Assembly (NCBI RefSeq): GCF_000255115.2
Contig: NC_018068.1
Coordinates: forward strand, 4,559,977 to 4,623,976
DNA from: Desulfosporosinus acidiphilus SJ4
Lineage (GTDB): Bacteria; Bacillota; Desulfitobacteriia; Desulfitobacteriales; Desulfitobacteriaceae
Length of the DNA stretch: 64,000 nucleotides
Reading direction: 5' to 3'
In this document: positions 36,424-44,891 of the stretch, piece after piece
Layout of the letters: every line of letters begins with the position of its first letter
Position numbering within the stretch: the stretch's first letter is position 1
Program-made: the position numbers and the translations under genes
Notes under the pieces: generated by a model
Told to the model about the DNA's origin: nothing
What the model saw: only the letters and a program-made list of their open reading frames with translations
Databases searched by the model: none

Positions 36424-39198
36424 TTAATCTAACAACGCGTTTACTCCCCGGACAACACTGTCCGGCAGCGCGACAGTTCCCCCCAAAGCTTCAACCTGTT
36501 TCCCTTTCCACGATGTCAAAAGGGCTGCCAAATCTGAAGGCAGCTTCGTCCTGGTTGGGACTAAGACAACCATGGAACCTTGCAGGGCTGCCCGAACGGC
36601 TCCCGTAAGAGCATCCGGAAAGTTTTCACCGGTAGCCAGCTCCAGCTTGGAGGAAATCGGCGGATAGGCCTGTAATACTTCTGTCGCGGTGTCATAGGCC
36701 GTAGTTCCGGCAATTCTTTGGGGTAGCGGCAGCTGCTCTTCAACTCCAGGGGCAATGACCACCTTTCCTCCGATTACTAACGTGTTCGTGACCTTGAGCT
36801 CTTCAAGAGCCGTTTCTGTATCATCAGGCAACGTGTTGGCTTCTGTCAGCAGAATAGGAACTCCCTGCTGTGCAGCCCAGGCGGAAATGGCTAACGTATC
36901 CTGAAAATGATTGACGTTGGCGATGACGGCTCTTCCATGAGTACCTAACTCTTCTGCAATCGCTCGTGCAGTCCCCTCTGCCGTATAGCCATATAACCTT
37001 TTTACGTTATACGTTTGCTGCAGTTCAATTTCAATGGTTGAGGAAAGAGCCGCCGGACCACCAAGAAGATAGATCGTTTTGGGAGCAAGGCGCTGGATTT
37101 CAGCCCGGACATCAGGAGAAAGTGAGGTACTGGACGTCAGCAATATTGGAGCTTGCAGCTTGTAAGCAAGAGGAGCTCCGGCTAAAGCATCGGGAAACTG
37201 ATTGCCTTGAGCAAGGATTACCGTATCAGCTCCTGTGGGAAACGTTGCCTGGGAAATTTGTACGGCAGTTCCTTCAGCCGTTTCGCCTGCAAAGCGCTGA
37301 GCCGATTGATCATTACCTTGGGCTGTGCCCACCGCATAAATACCCGGATAAAAGAGGCCAAAGTGTTCCTCTCCTTTTTGGAGCTCTCCTCCTAAGGTGA
37401 TCCAACGAGCGCCATCCCAATGATAAACAATTCCGTTCACAGCGTCACTGAGAGAAGGATCACTGAAGTTTAATGAAAGCATCTCTTGAGGTGTATCCGT
37501 TCCCCACTCCACATCAACGGCCGGAGTCAGAAACCTTGCCCCGTTAGGGAGAGCTGCGGGAATAGCGGCAGTATTTAAGGAAACGTTGACTGAAGTATCA
37601 AAGGCCTGGGCGGGAATCGATAAGTTCAGAGAAGCTGAACCGTCCGTCGTTTGCACATTGCCGCCGAGGCTGCCAATACTCGCAGGAGATGAAAGAGTCA
37701 TTTTTGTTTGAGCGGCAAGAGATAGGGCAAGTTTCACATCCACTAAACCATAACCATAATCGTTATCCCGGCCAGCAGTTCCTAAATCTTTAACCCCTGA
37801 CTCCAGGGCTTCAACCACTTGATCCCTGGACCATTCAGGATGCTGCCCCCAGATAAGTGCCGCCTCCCCGGCAACAAAGGGTGAAGCCATGGAAGTGCCG
37901 CTGGCATTGGCGTATCCTGGCCCCTCGGCTAAACTCCACCAATCGCTGGCGATTTCATCCCCCGGGGCGGCTAAACTAATTTGCGGACCTGAGGTTGAGA
38001 AGGAAGCAATCTGGTCATTTTTATCTGTCGCGGCAACAGCCAGAACATGAGGGTCCGAGGCAGGATAATCGACCCCGGGATTTTTTTGGGTAGAAGGATC
38101 GTAGTTTCCGGCAGCAGCAACCAGCAAAGATCCCTTATTATAGGCATAATTAACTGCTTGCTTAATTACTTCTGAAGAAACCCCATTTTCGGCCCCAAGA
38201 CTAAGATTAATAATCTTGGCTCCATGGTCCGCCGCCCAAACGATTCCGGCGGCAATAGCATCGTCATAGCCATCTCCCTCGAAATTTACGGACTTAATCG
38301 GCATAATTTTCGCGTCATAGGCCACACCGACAATTCCCACGCCATTTCGTTCCGCTGCTGCGATCCCGGCAACATGGGTGCCATGTCCGTTGTCGTCTTG
38401 ATTCGCTCCGGGAGCGTTACTCTGAGTTATCGCGTTATACCCCGGAACTATATTGTCCTTAAGATCCGGATGATTGAGTGCTATGCCTGAATCAACGATG
38501 GCAATTGTCACCCCTTTGCCGGTTGCCCCCATGTCCCAGGCCCCTGGAACATCCCCGTTCACCAGGGACCATTGATCTTTGAACACCGGATCTGAAGGCA
38601 GCGAGGAAACCTCCGCGGTACTCATCCTGTGAAGATGATTCTCTTCTGCATCGAGAACCCCCGGTGTATTTTTGAGGCTCGCGATCATGGTGGGCACATT
38701 AATAGTACGGTTGAATCCCAACGTAGCAAAATTTAAGGGACCCCGGCGTAAAACCGCAGCTTGAAATTCCTTTGCTACTTTTGTGATATCTGCCGTAGGG
38801 GCTAAAGAAATAACAATTTGCTGGGATTGCAAAGGATCAGTTGTTGTAAGTTCAGATTTCGGAGACTGGGATTGAGCAGTATTGGGAACTCTTGCCACCT
38901 TGGCATCGTTGTTAAATTTCTCCGAATTAATGAAATTTGTTGCTGAGTCAACCATCTTTGCATGATTCCGGCTCGCATTGCTCGCGAAGGAGTTAGTAGG
39001 ATTATTTGTCTGAGTAAAAGTGTTAGCTTGTCCTTGCTGGGCATTCTCAGAAAGGCGTCTGTCACGCTCCCCTGGGGCCGAGAGATTAAGTACGACATTC
39101 AAGCATAGTATGCCAACCATTAAAAAAGGAACAAGCAGATATTTAACTTTAGGAGTCTTTTTTAAAAAGAAAGTTTTTATATCGTGAATATTTTCCAC
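36424..39198 (-). CDS. Subtilisin-like serine protease with C-terminal CWB2 repeats
   Basis: An exported S8 protease of about 924 residues. There is one membrane/signal segment at ~18-38, a Gln/Asn-rich stretch, and an I9-like propeptide at ~125-190 (QIVISLAPTADITKVAKEF). The catalytic domain at ~205-490 has Asp236 (AIVDSGIALNHPD), His272 (GHGTHVAGIAA), oxyanion Asn365 (AAAGN) and Ser436 (SGTSMASPFVAGE). A ~110-residue beta domain (505-620) and three CWB2 repeats (~635-924) follow. It is the only CWB2 protein besides the transglycosylase with the anchor at the C-terminus. The start is odd: the GTG at 39198 directly abuts AGGA, while an ATT three codons on has AGGAG at ideal 8-nt spacing. Possible role: processing of S-layer or wall proteins. 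Confidence 0.92.
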   Translation of the reverse strand: MENIHDIKTFFLKKTPKVKYLLVPFLMVGILCLNVVLNLSAPGERDRRLSENAQQGQANTFTQTNNPTNSFASNASRNHAKMVDSATNFINSEKFNNDAKVARVPNTAQSQSPKSELTTTDPLQSQQIVISLAPTADITKVAKEFQAAVLRRGPLNFATLGFNRTINVPTMIASLKNTPGVLDAEENHLHRMSTAEVSSLPSDPVFKDQWSLVNGDVPGAWDMGATGKGVTIAIVDSGIALNHPDLKDNIVPGYNAITQSNAPGANQDDNGHGTHVAGIAAAERNGVGIVGVAYDAKIMPIKSVNFEGDGYDDAIAAGIVWAADHGAKIINLSLGAENGVSSEVIKQAVNYAYNKGSLLVAAAGNYDPSTQKNPGVDYPASDPHVLAVAATDKNDQIASFSTSGPQISLAAPGDEIASDWWSLAEGPGYANASGTSMASPFVAGEAALIWGQHPEWSRDQVVEALESGVKDLGTAGRDNDYGYGLVDVKLALSLAAQTKMTLSSPASIGSLGGNVQTTDGSASLNLSIPAQAFDTSVNVSLNTAAIPAALPNGARFLTPAVDVEWGTDTPQEMLSLNFSDPSLSDAVNGIVYHWDGARWITLGGELQKGEEHFGLFYPGIYAVGTAQGNDQSAQRFAGETAEGTAVQISQATFPTGADTVILAQGNQFPDALAGAPLAYKLQAPILLTSSTSLSPDVRAEIQRLAPKTIYLLGGPAALSSTIEIELQQTYNVKRLYGYTAEGTARAIAEELGTHGRAVIANVNHFQDTLAISAWAAQQGVPILLTEANTLPDDTETALEELKVTNTLVIGGKVVIAPGVEEQLPLPQRIAGTTAYDTATEVLQAYPPISSKLELATGENFPDALTGAVRAALQGSMVVLVPTRTKLPSDLAALLTSWKGKQVEALGGTVALPDSVVRGVNALLD

Positions 39199-39414
39199 TC
39201 CTATCTTATTTAATTCTCTCTAAGACCAATTCGACAAATATCGGGACTTTCCTTTTCTTCTAATGATCATTTAATGGTCTATTTGTTTAAAGGTTATCCC
39301 GAAGCTGTTTAATATTGGAAATGTCAATTGTCGAATTTTTGGCAGGGTTTATCACTTTCGTAACGAATATTTATAGACAAATAATCAGTTATCGGCACGT
39401 TGAGGAGGCAAAGG

Positions 39415-41496
39415 ATGATTAAATTCTTCACAAAGAAATCCGAGCAGAAAATCTATAATAATAAGAAAATTGATCGTATTAAAAAGCATAAATCTCGCTC
39501 ATTTTCCTGTCTTATTGCGCTCATAAGTGGTTTAGCCCTCTTAACCAATCTTCTCCCCTTTCAGCCTCCCGAAGTGCAGGCTGCTGCGAGTGAATCTTTC
39601 TCCAATCGAATTTATGGAAATACGCTCTACGATACGGCAATAGAGATTTCGAAGGCCGGCTGGAACCAGGCACCGGTTGCAGTTCTTGCCACCGGTGAAA
39701 ATTTCCCCGATGCACTCACAGGTTCCGTTCTGGCGCATAAAGTAAATGGACCCCTGCTGCTCACAGAATCAGATCATTTAAATCCGGATGTTTTATCCGA
39801 ACTGAAACGACTTGGCACAAAAGAAGTTTATCTTCTCGGCGGAACCGTTGCTCTAAGTCCTTCTATCGAGCAAACTCTCAGGGATACGGGAATCACTCCG
39901 ACACGCCTGGCAGGCACGGATCAATATGGAACAGCTGCTGCCATTGCTGCTGAGGCAACTCCTACAACCAGCCAAGCTTTCATTGTGAACGGCGACCATT
40001 TTCCGGATGCTTTGAGCATTTCTTCTTATGCAGCGGCTCACGGGATTCCGATTTTACTTACCCGCTCCGATTCTTTGCCTCAGGAAACAGCGTCTGCTCT
40101 CGCCCAAATGGGAGTGCAGCAGGTAACGCTCATTGGCGGTAAAGCCGTTATTCAAGACTCTGTGGAACAACAGCTCAGCAAGCTTCCTCAACCTGTTAAA
40201 ATCACTGCCCGCTTTGCAGGGTATGACCAGTACGAAACAAATTCCATCGTCTTAAATCAACTTCCCTTTGATAGTTCCCACGTTTATGTTGCCACCGGTG
40301 AAAATTTCCCCGATGCTTTAGCCGGTGCGGCTTTGGCAGCACAGACCAATTCTCCGATCTTTCTTTTTCCTTCAAAGCCCTTAGCATCTTATACAACCAC
40401 TTATCTTGACCAAAGACGGTCTTCCGGCACTACCTTTACTATTTTAGGGGGGTGGGGCGTTATTAACTACAAAATGGAAAGCATCTTGCGCACTGGTGTT
40501 GCACAACCACGGGTTTCCCTGCAATTTACGCAAGGAGGACTTAACGGTACGAAAGGAATGCTCAGTCAACTTCAATCCATTCCTACCCCGGCTACTGATT
40601 ACGCCGACCTGATTGGACCAAGCTGGTATTACCTGGATGATGCTGCAAACGGCAATGTTGTTGGAGGGTGGGATGCCACCCCTGGGAACTATACACAGTT
40701 CACAAGCGCTGTGCACGCCCGCAATCTTAAGGTTCTTCCTGTGATCCAGTCAAGTTGGTCTACTCCTAAAACTGTAGACTCGGTACTCTCCTCCGCAGCA
40801 ACTCGCGAAACACTAGAAAACAATATCATTTCCCTAATCCAGAACACCAACTCCGACGGAATTGTCATTGACTTTGAACTCCTCAGCGGCAGCACAGGAC
40901 CGAATCTCACACAATTTATGAATGAACTTTACAATAAACTTCACCCTTTAAACAAACTGCTCATCGAAGCAGTTATGGCCCGTACAGGTTCAGAATCCTG
41001 GCTGACGGAATTTAACTACTCTGCTCTCGCTCAAAATGTTGACTACCTGGACGTCATGACCTATGACTATAGCCGGTCAACTCCGGGGCCCATTGCTCCC
41101 CTGGATTGGATGAACAAAGTGATGCAATATACCCTCAGTCAAGGTGTTGATATGCACAAAGTTCTCCTGGGAATCCCTTACTACGGCAACGACTGGTTGA
41201 CCACAGGCACCGGCAGCAGCGCAACTTATACGCGGAAAGCGGGCGGAATGGCTGAGCTGCAAGCCCTAGCACAGGGGCCGATTCAAAGAGATTCCTCCCA
41301 GATTCCTTATTTCAATTACACGGATTCTTCCGGAACCCACACCGTCTATTACGACGACGCCCAAAGCTGGAATGCGAAGTTATCACTCCTTAACCAGTAT
41401 GGACTCGGAGGAATCGGAGCCTGGTCACTAAGCTGGTCACTTAACCCTGCCAGCTCCAATGCTATATTCCCTCTTCTCAAGCAATATCTCCGGTAA
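39415..41496 (+). CDS. GH18-family glycoside hydrolase with three CWB2 repeats
   Basis: An exported 693-residue protein. A basic N-terminal stretch precedes a signal/membrane segment at ~31-50 (SFSCLIALISGLALLTNLL). CWB2 repeats lie at ~62-360 (RIYGNTLYDTAIEISKAGW; LATGENFPDALTGSVLA). The C-terminal GH18 domain at ~365-693 carries the catalytic motif DGIVIDFELL with Glu488, plus the VDYLDVMTYDYS and KVLLGIPYYGNDW strands. This is closest in style to the YaaH/SleL-type spore or wall hexosaminidases. The start is the ATG with GAGGAGG 6 nt upstream. It is divergent from the subtilase gene across a 216-bp spacer. Likely an N-acetylglucosaminidase acting on peptidoglycan or a wall glycan. Confidence 0.9.
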   Translation: MIKFFTKKSEQKIYNNKKIDRIKKHKSRSFSCLIALISGLALLTNLLPFQPPEVQAAASESFSNRIYGNTLYDTAIEISKAGWNQAPVAVLATGENFPDALTGSVLAHKVNGPLLLTESDHLNPDVLSELKRLGTKEVYLLGGTVALSPSIEQTLRDTGITPTRLAGTDQYGTAAAIAAEATPTTSQAFIVNGDHFPDALSISSYAAAHGIPILLTRSDSLPQETASALAQMGVQQVTLIGGKAVIQDSVEQQLSKLPQPVKITARFAGYDQYETNSIVLNQLPFDSSHVYVATGENFPDALAGAALAAQTNSPIFLFPSKPLASYTTTYLDQRRSSGTTFTILGGWGVINYKMESILRTGVAQPRVSLQFTQGGLNGTKGMLSQLQSIPTPATDYADLIGPSWYYLDDAANGNVVGGWDATPGNYTQFTSAVHARNLKVLPVIQSSWSTPKTVDSVLSSAATRETLENNIISLIQNTNSDGIVIDFELLSGSTGPNLTQFMNELYNKLHPLNKLLIEAVMARTGSESWLTEFNYSALAQNVDYLDVMTYDYSRSTPGPIAPLDWMNKVMQYTLSQGVDMHKVLLGIPYYGNDWLTTGTGSSATYTRKAGGMAELQALAQGPIQRDSSQIPYFNYTDSSGTHTVYYDDAQSWNAKLSLLNQYGLGGIGAWSLSWSLNPASSNAIFPLLKQYLR

Positions 41497-41499
41497 GCG

Positions 41500-41561
41500 T
41501 GTTCAAGGGACGGTCCTTTTGACACACTTTGGCGAGACAAGGGGACGGTTCCCTTGTCTCG
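41500..41561. repeat. Pair of REP-like hairpins
   Basis: Directly after the GH18 gene are two hairpins with a shared GGGACGGT core. The first is imperfect (41500-41527). The second (41533-41561) has a perfect 11-bp stem CGAGACAAGGG / CCCTTGTCTCG around GACGGTT. The 3' side is T-rich, so the pair may also end GH18 transcription. The GGACGGTT core reappears at 47452-47460. Confidence 0.6.
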
Positions 41562-41647
41562 CTTTCGTTTCTACATCTGGGGACTTGCTTAGAGGCTACA
41601 TATTGTATACTATAATATAGCAGTCTAAAAGCTTGGGGTGGACATTT

Positions 41648-41992
41648 TTGTTAATATTGCTGACGATTTTTAATTCTATTCTTATGGTCACGGGACAAAC
41701 CCTTTGGAAACTGGGGGCCTCGGGCAAAGACGTTCACAGTCTTGGCCAACTCTTGCGCCTCTTTCTAAGCCCCTACATAATTGGCGGTTTAACGGTTTAT
41801 GCCTTTGCTTCGGTCCTTTGGATCTATGTCTTGAATAAAGGTGAATTAAGTTATGTTTATCCAATTCAAAGTACGGCCTTTATCTTTGCCATGATCATCG
41901 GAACGACAATTTTCAAAGAAGAGCTTACTTTAACAAAAATCGTAGGGGTTTTAGTTATCTGTCTTGGAGTGATTATCATTACTCGTAGATAA
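41648..41992 (+). CDS. Small SMR/EamA-like four-helix membrane protein
   Basis: A 114-residue hydrophobic protein with four membrane helices and the drug/metabolite-transporter repeat signature: ...VLWIYVLNKGELSYVYPIQSTAFIFAMIIGTTIFKEELTLTKIVGVLVICLGVIII. This resembles ArnE/ArnF-type subunits that flip undecaprenyl-phosphate sugars. The start is probably the TTG at 41648, with GGGGTGG upstream; a TTG five codons earlier is possible. It is convergent with a GT2/DUF2304/GT-C block, which suggests a shared lipid-linked sugar pathway. Substrate unknown. Confidence 0.75.
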   Translation: MLILLTIFNSILMVTGQTLWKLGASGKDVHSLGQLLRLFLSPYIIGGLTVYAFASVLWIYVLNKGELSYVYPIQSTAFIFAMIIGTTIFKEELTLTKIVGVLVICLGVIIITRR

Positions 41993-42216
41993 ACCTTGTT
42001 GCTGTACTCAAATATTAAGCTCAGTTTAATGACACGTCTTTCGTGGTACTTGGCTGTCCATGATCAGCGCTTGCCTAGTTGCTCTTATATTTTGCCAGGC
42101 AAATTTATAGTTTCTGACTAGGAAGATAAGTTCCCTATTATTAATGTGCCGCTTCAGAACATAAAGATTTGAAAGTACATAAGGGTCTAATAAATTACAT
42201 AGAGATCTAAGAGTAC

Positions 42217-42260
42217 AAAAACATGAGAACTCAAGGAAATTCCTTAGTTCTCATGTTTTG
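42217..42260. terminator. Bidirectional Rho-independent terminator
   Basis: ACATGAGAACT and AGTTCTCATGT form a long stem with AAGGA/TCCTT continuing inward. T-runs follow on both strands (TTTTG on plus, TTTTTG on minus). It ends transcription from the small membrane protein gene (plus) and the GT2 gene (minus). The stop codon of the Asn/Glu/Asp-rich small frame lies inside the stem. Confidence 0.85.
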
Positions 42261-42417
42261 TCTTGTTCTGGTTCATGTTTGCGTTCTTATTATCGTTCTT
42301 ATTATCATTCTTATTATCGTTCTTATCTTCGTTCTCGTCTTCGTTCTCGTCTTCGTTCTCGTCTTCGTTCTCGTCTTCGTTCCTGTTTACGTTCTTGTTT
42401 TTCTTCACTCCGGCCAT
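42244..42417 (-). CDS. Possible 57-residue Asn/Glu/Asp/Lys-repeat peptide
   Basis: An ATG at 42417, inside the last codons of the GT2 gene, opens a 57-codon frame after a GGAAAG sequence. It begins MAGVKKNKNVNR, continues with four or five NEDE repeats, then NDNK repeats, and ends in KHEN. It is extremely polar and would be disordered. It overlaps the end of the GT2 gene, and its stop is inside the terminator stem. It could instead be a non-coding microsatellite. Real translation is uncertain. Confidence 0.25.
   Translation of the reverse strand: MAGVKKNKNVNRNEDENEDENEDENEDENEDKNDNKNDNKNDNKNANMNQNKTKHEN
42283..42382 (-). repeat. 12-bp tandem repeat (AACGAAGACGAG unit on the minus strand)
   Basis: About eight units, four nearly perfect and then decaying to AACGATAATAAG. 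In one minus-strand frame it encodes repeating NEDE and then NDNK tetrapeptides. Confidence 0.85.
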
Positions 42418-43112
42418 ATTCTTTCCATCATCGAATTAAGGATAATCGCCAGACTCACTTTAAACATATAGTATCCGCTTTTAAACGGGGTGATTGACGA
42501 ATTTCCGGAAATGCGGGCATCCATTTCTACAGAAACTTCAATGACCCGCATTCGATTTTTAACCAGAGTTACAATGGCATCGGGTTCCGGGTAATCTGTA
42601 GAATAATGAGCGGAAACCATGCGCAAGGCTTTCTGATTATAGGCTCGAAACCCCGAGGTGGGATCCGTGAATTTTTTGCGCACTACGGATTGGATTGTTT
42701 TACTGAGGAGATAAATGCCTGTCCGACGCGACCGGGACGATTTATAGGCAGTTTTACTCAGGAAGCGCGATCCGATGGTAACATCCGCTTTTTCTTCCAG
42801 AATAGGCTCAATCAACTTTTGTATTTCTTCAGCTTTATGCTGCCCGTCCCCATCTACTTGAAGGGCAACATCATAGTGGTTTTTGACAGCATAGATAAAT
42901 CCTGTTTGTACCGCTCCCCCAATTCCCAAATTTACAGGGAGTGAGATCACTTTTGCTCCGTGGGTTCGTGCGACCTCAGCCGTCTGATCGGTGGAGCCGT
43001 CATCGATGACAAGAACATCCAGCCAAGAGGATACTTGTTTCAGATTATCTACCACAGAGCCGATATTCCCTGCCTCATTTAAAGCAGGGACAATCGCTAA
43101 AATTCGTTGCAT
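42405..43112 (-). CDS. GT2 glycosyltransferase, DPM1/polyprenyl-phosphate sugar synthase type
   Basis: A 235-residue soluble GT2 enzyme. It has RILAIVPALNEAGNIGSVV at the start, VIDDGSTDQTAEVA near residue 38, LQVDGDGQHKAEEI (DxD) near residue 88, and SGFRAYNQKAL. It lacks the GtrB-type C-terminal membrane helices. It probably makes undecaprenyl-phosphate-linked hexose. The ATG at 43112 has GGAG 9 nt upstream. It is the last gene of a three-gene minus-strand set with a DUF2304 protein and a GT-C enzyme, a common combination for surface glycosylation. Confidence 0.88.
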   Translation of the reverse strand: MQRILAIVPALNEAGNIGSVVDNLKQVSSWLDVLVIDDGSTDQTAEVARTHGAKVISLPVNLGIGGAVQTGFIYAVKNHYDVALQVDGDGQHKAEEIQKLIEPILEEKADVTIGSRFLSKTAYKSSRSRRTGIYLLSKTIQSVVRKKFTDPTSGFRAYNQKALRMVSAHYSTDYPEPDAIVTLVKNRMRVIEVSVEMDARISGNSSITPFKSGYYMFKVSLAIILNSMMERIWPE

Positions 43113-43180
43113 ATGTTCTTTCTCCACGTCCTTAAGGGGACAAATTTTCTTCCATAGGTTTCTGTTCAGTTTATATTACG

Positions 43181-43546
43181 TTATTTCCTTATCTCTGAGG
43201 ACTTTACTTCCAGGTTTTTTAAATCGTCTTCCAGCAAAGCAATCCTTTGTACTAAAACACGATTTGTGGAACTCAATCTGGAAATTTCCAGTGAAAAATG
43301 CACACAGAGGATGAAAACCAAGACCCCAAATATCACGAAAATGGCGGAAGGGGCGTAATAAATCCCCATAATGTTGGCCAAATACTCAATTCCATTTCTC
43401 CATAAGGAGAGAAAGATCATGCCTAGACCGGCAACAATCCAAATTAAAGAGTATTCAACTGCCAGACGCCGCCGCCGAACTTGCTCAACAATAAATCCCG
43501 TGATCAGAAAACTCATGATAAGTACGACTATTTGGACGCGCGTCAT
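43181..43546 (-). CDS. DUF2304 membrane protein
   Basis: A 121-residue protein with three membrane segments: IVVLIMSFLITGFIVEQVRRRRLAVEYSLIWIVAGLGMIFLSLW, then APSAIFVIFGVLVFILCVHFSLEIS. A short coiled-coil tail (RLSSTNRVLVQRIALLEDDLKNLE) follows. The RRRRLAVEYSLIW segment is the family signature. Such proteins regularly accompany GT2 polyprenyl-phosphate sugar synthases. The biochemical role is unknown. The start is the ATG at 43546, just 5 bp from the GT-C stop codon. Confidence 0.88.
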   Translation of the reverse strand: MTRVQIVVLIMSFLITGFIVEQVRRRRLAVEYSLIWIVAGLGMIFLSLWRNGIEYLANIMGIYYAPSAIFVIFGVLVFILCVHFSLEISRLSSTNRVLVQRIALLEDDLKNLEVKSSEIRK

Positions 43547-43550
43547 ATCC

Positions 43551-44858
43551 TTAAAACGACCTCCTATCCGCTTCCTGCGGGATTCCCAATAGTCTCCCAG
43601 CTCCCTTAAGGAGCAGTACAATACCTAGTGAACCCAGCAAAATCATAGCGGGCATCACCGGCAAACGATAGCGTCCTCCCGAAACCACTGTGATCATACT
43701 CACAACAAAGCTATAGTAAAGTATATAGAGCAGAAGAAAACTGTATCGTTTCAGCCAAATAAGACTCAGGATTATCCCGCTTAAACCTAAAAGAAGATAC
43801 CATTTATCAAGGAAATCGCCTTTCATTTTATAGGCCTGTCCTTCCTCGGGACTTACCGGCTGCCAAAATAGATTCTTCTCTTTAGCGTAGGTACGCTCCA
43901 GGAACAACACCGGATGACTCAAAATGTAGGAGGCTCCCAAGCTTTTATACTCTTTTTCTTGTTCCAGGACAGGAAGTTTATCAATCCTGGCCTTAACCGC
44001 CGGATCATAGCTTGGCTGGTCAAAAACAAAGTAACTGTTGGTGATCGTTCTGGGGTTATTCCCTAAATAAAACTCGTAGGAACCATAGTTTGAAGAGGGA
44101 ATAAACTGATGGTATTTTAACTCATTGCGTATCCACCAGGGACTCATAACCACCACTGTCATGAATACGATCAGAAAAAAATCACGCAAGGAGCGCTTAA
44201 GGCGCCAGCCTTTCATCCAGAAAATCCAAAACCCCAGCACGGGAAAATAAAGCAAAAGCAGCGGACGAACGAGATTAGAAAAACCAATGACCCCTCCCAG
44301 AATCAAAAGGGTACTCATTTTAGGCCTGCTAATCTCTTGAGCATAACGCGTCAAACAATAAAGAAACAACCAAATCGCAAAGACATAGGTAGTCTCTGTT
44401 AAGACGTACATCTCCCAGAAAGCAAACAAGGGGTATCCCAGAGTCAAGGCATAAGGAATCAGGGCATACTTTCGCCCAAATAAAACTTCCCCGGTTTTAT
44501 AAGCAAGCACAGCACCGGCCGCACCGAGAACAGCATGCAGAACCGACACCACCATCCCATAACTTTTTAAGCCAAATAATCCGTAGATCAAGGCCAGAAG
44601 TAAGGGGTAGATCGGTCCGATCACATAGTCCCGGTTCTTGGGAATCATTTGCACGAGATTATCTGCGCCAGTCTTAAAATTGGCGCTGTTCACAAGCCCG
44701 TTACCGTGGAGAAAATTCTCGGCGATATTGGAATAAAGATACCCATCCTGTGAAATAAAATAGTAGACATGATAGGATTTTATATAGAGGAGCTCAATGC
44801 CTAAGGCTATGAAGAACAGGAGGCCTGTTATCCATAGCCTTTTATGTTGCTTTGCCAA
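43551..44858 (-). CDS. PMT/ArnT-like GT-C glycosyltransferase
   Basis: A 435-residue membrane enzyme with about ten helices. The first extracytoplasmic loop has SQDGYLYSNIAENFLHGNGL, containing the acidic residue of GT-C (GT39/83-like) enzymes. A second loop has VMSPWWIRNELKYHQFIPSSNYGSYEFYLGNNP. It would transfer a sugar from the polyprenyl-phosphate carrier to an extracellular target. The start is a TTG with GGAGG 11 nt upstream. It lies 33 bp after the stop of the lytic transglycosylase gene, so S-layer or wall proteins are plausible acceptors (inference). Confidence 0.85.
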   Translation of the reverse strand: MAKQHKRLWITGLLFFIALGIELLYIKSYHVYYFISQDGYLYSNIAENFLHGNGLVNSANFKTGADNLVQMIPKNRDYVIGPIYPLLLALIYGLFGLKSYGMVVSVLHAVLGAAGAVLAYKTGEVLFGRKYALIPYALTLGYPLFAFWEMYVLTETTYVFAIWLFLYCLTRYAQEISRPKMSTLLILGGVIGFSNLVRPLLLLYFPVLGFWIFWMKGWRLKRSLRDFFLIVFMTVVVMSPWWIRNELKYHQFIPSSNYGSYEFYLGNNPRTITNSYFVFDQPSYDPAVKARIDKLPVLEQEKEYKSLGASYILSHPVLFLERTYAKEKNLFWQPVSPEEGQAYKMKGDFLDKWYLLLGLSGIILSLIWLKRYSFLLLYILYYSFVVSMITVVSGGRYRLPVMPAMILLGSLGIVLLLKGAGRLLGIPQEADRRSF

Positions 44859-44891
44859 TGAATCTCAAACCTCCGTGTTCTTGTCCTTCAA

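Noticed and set aside
42223-42497. Plus-strand Leu/Val/Phe-repeat and Ser/Arg-repeat frames
   Set aside because: Complement of the 12-bp tandem repeat and the GT2 gene; hydrophobic repetition is a by-product of the repeat.
43371-43592. Plus-strand frame over the DUF2304 gene
   Set aside because: Antisense shadow of the DUF2304 gene with no ribosome site or domain.
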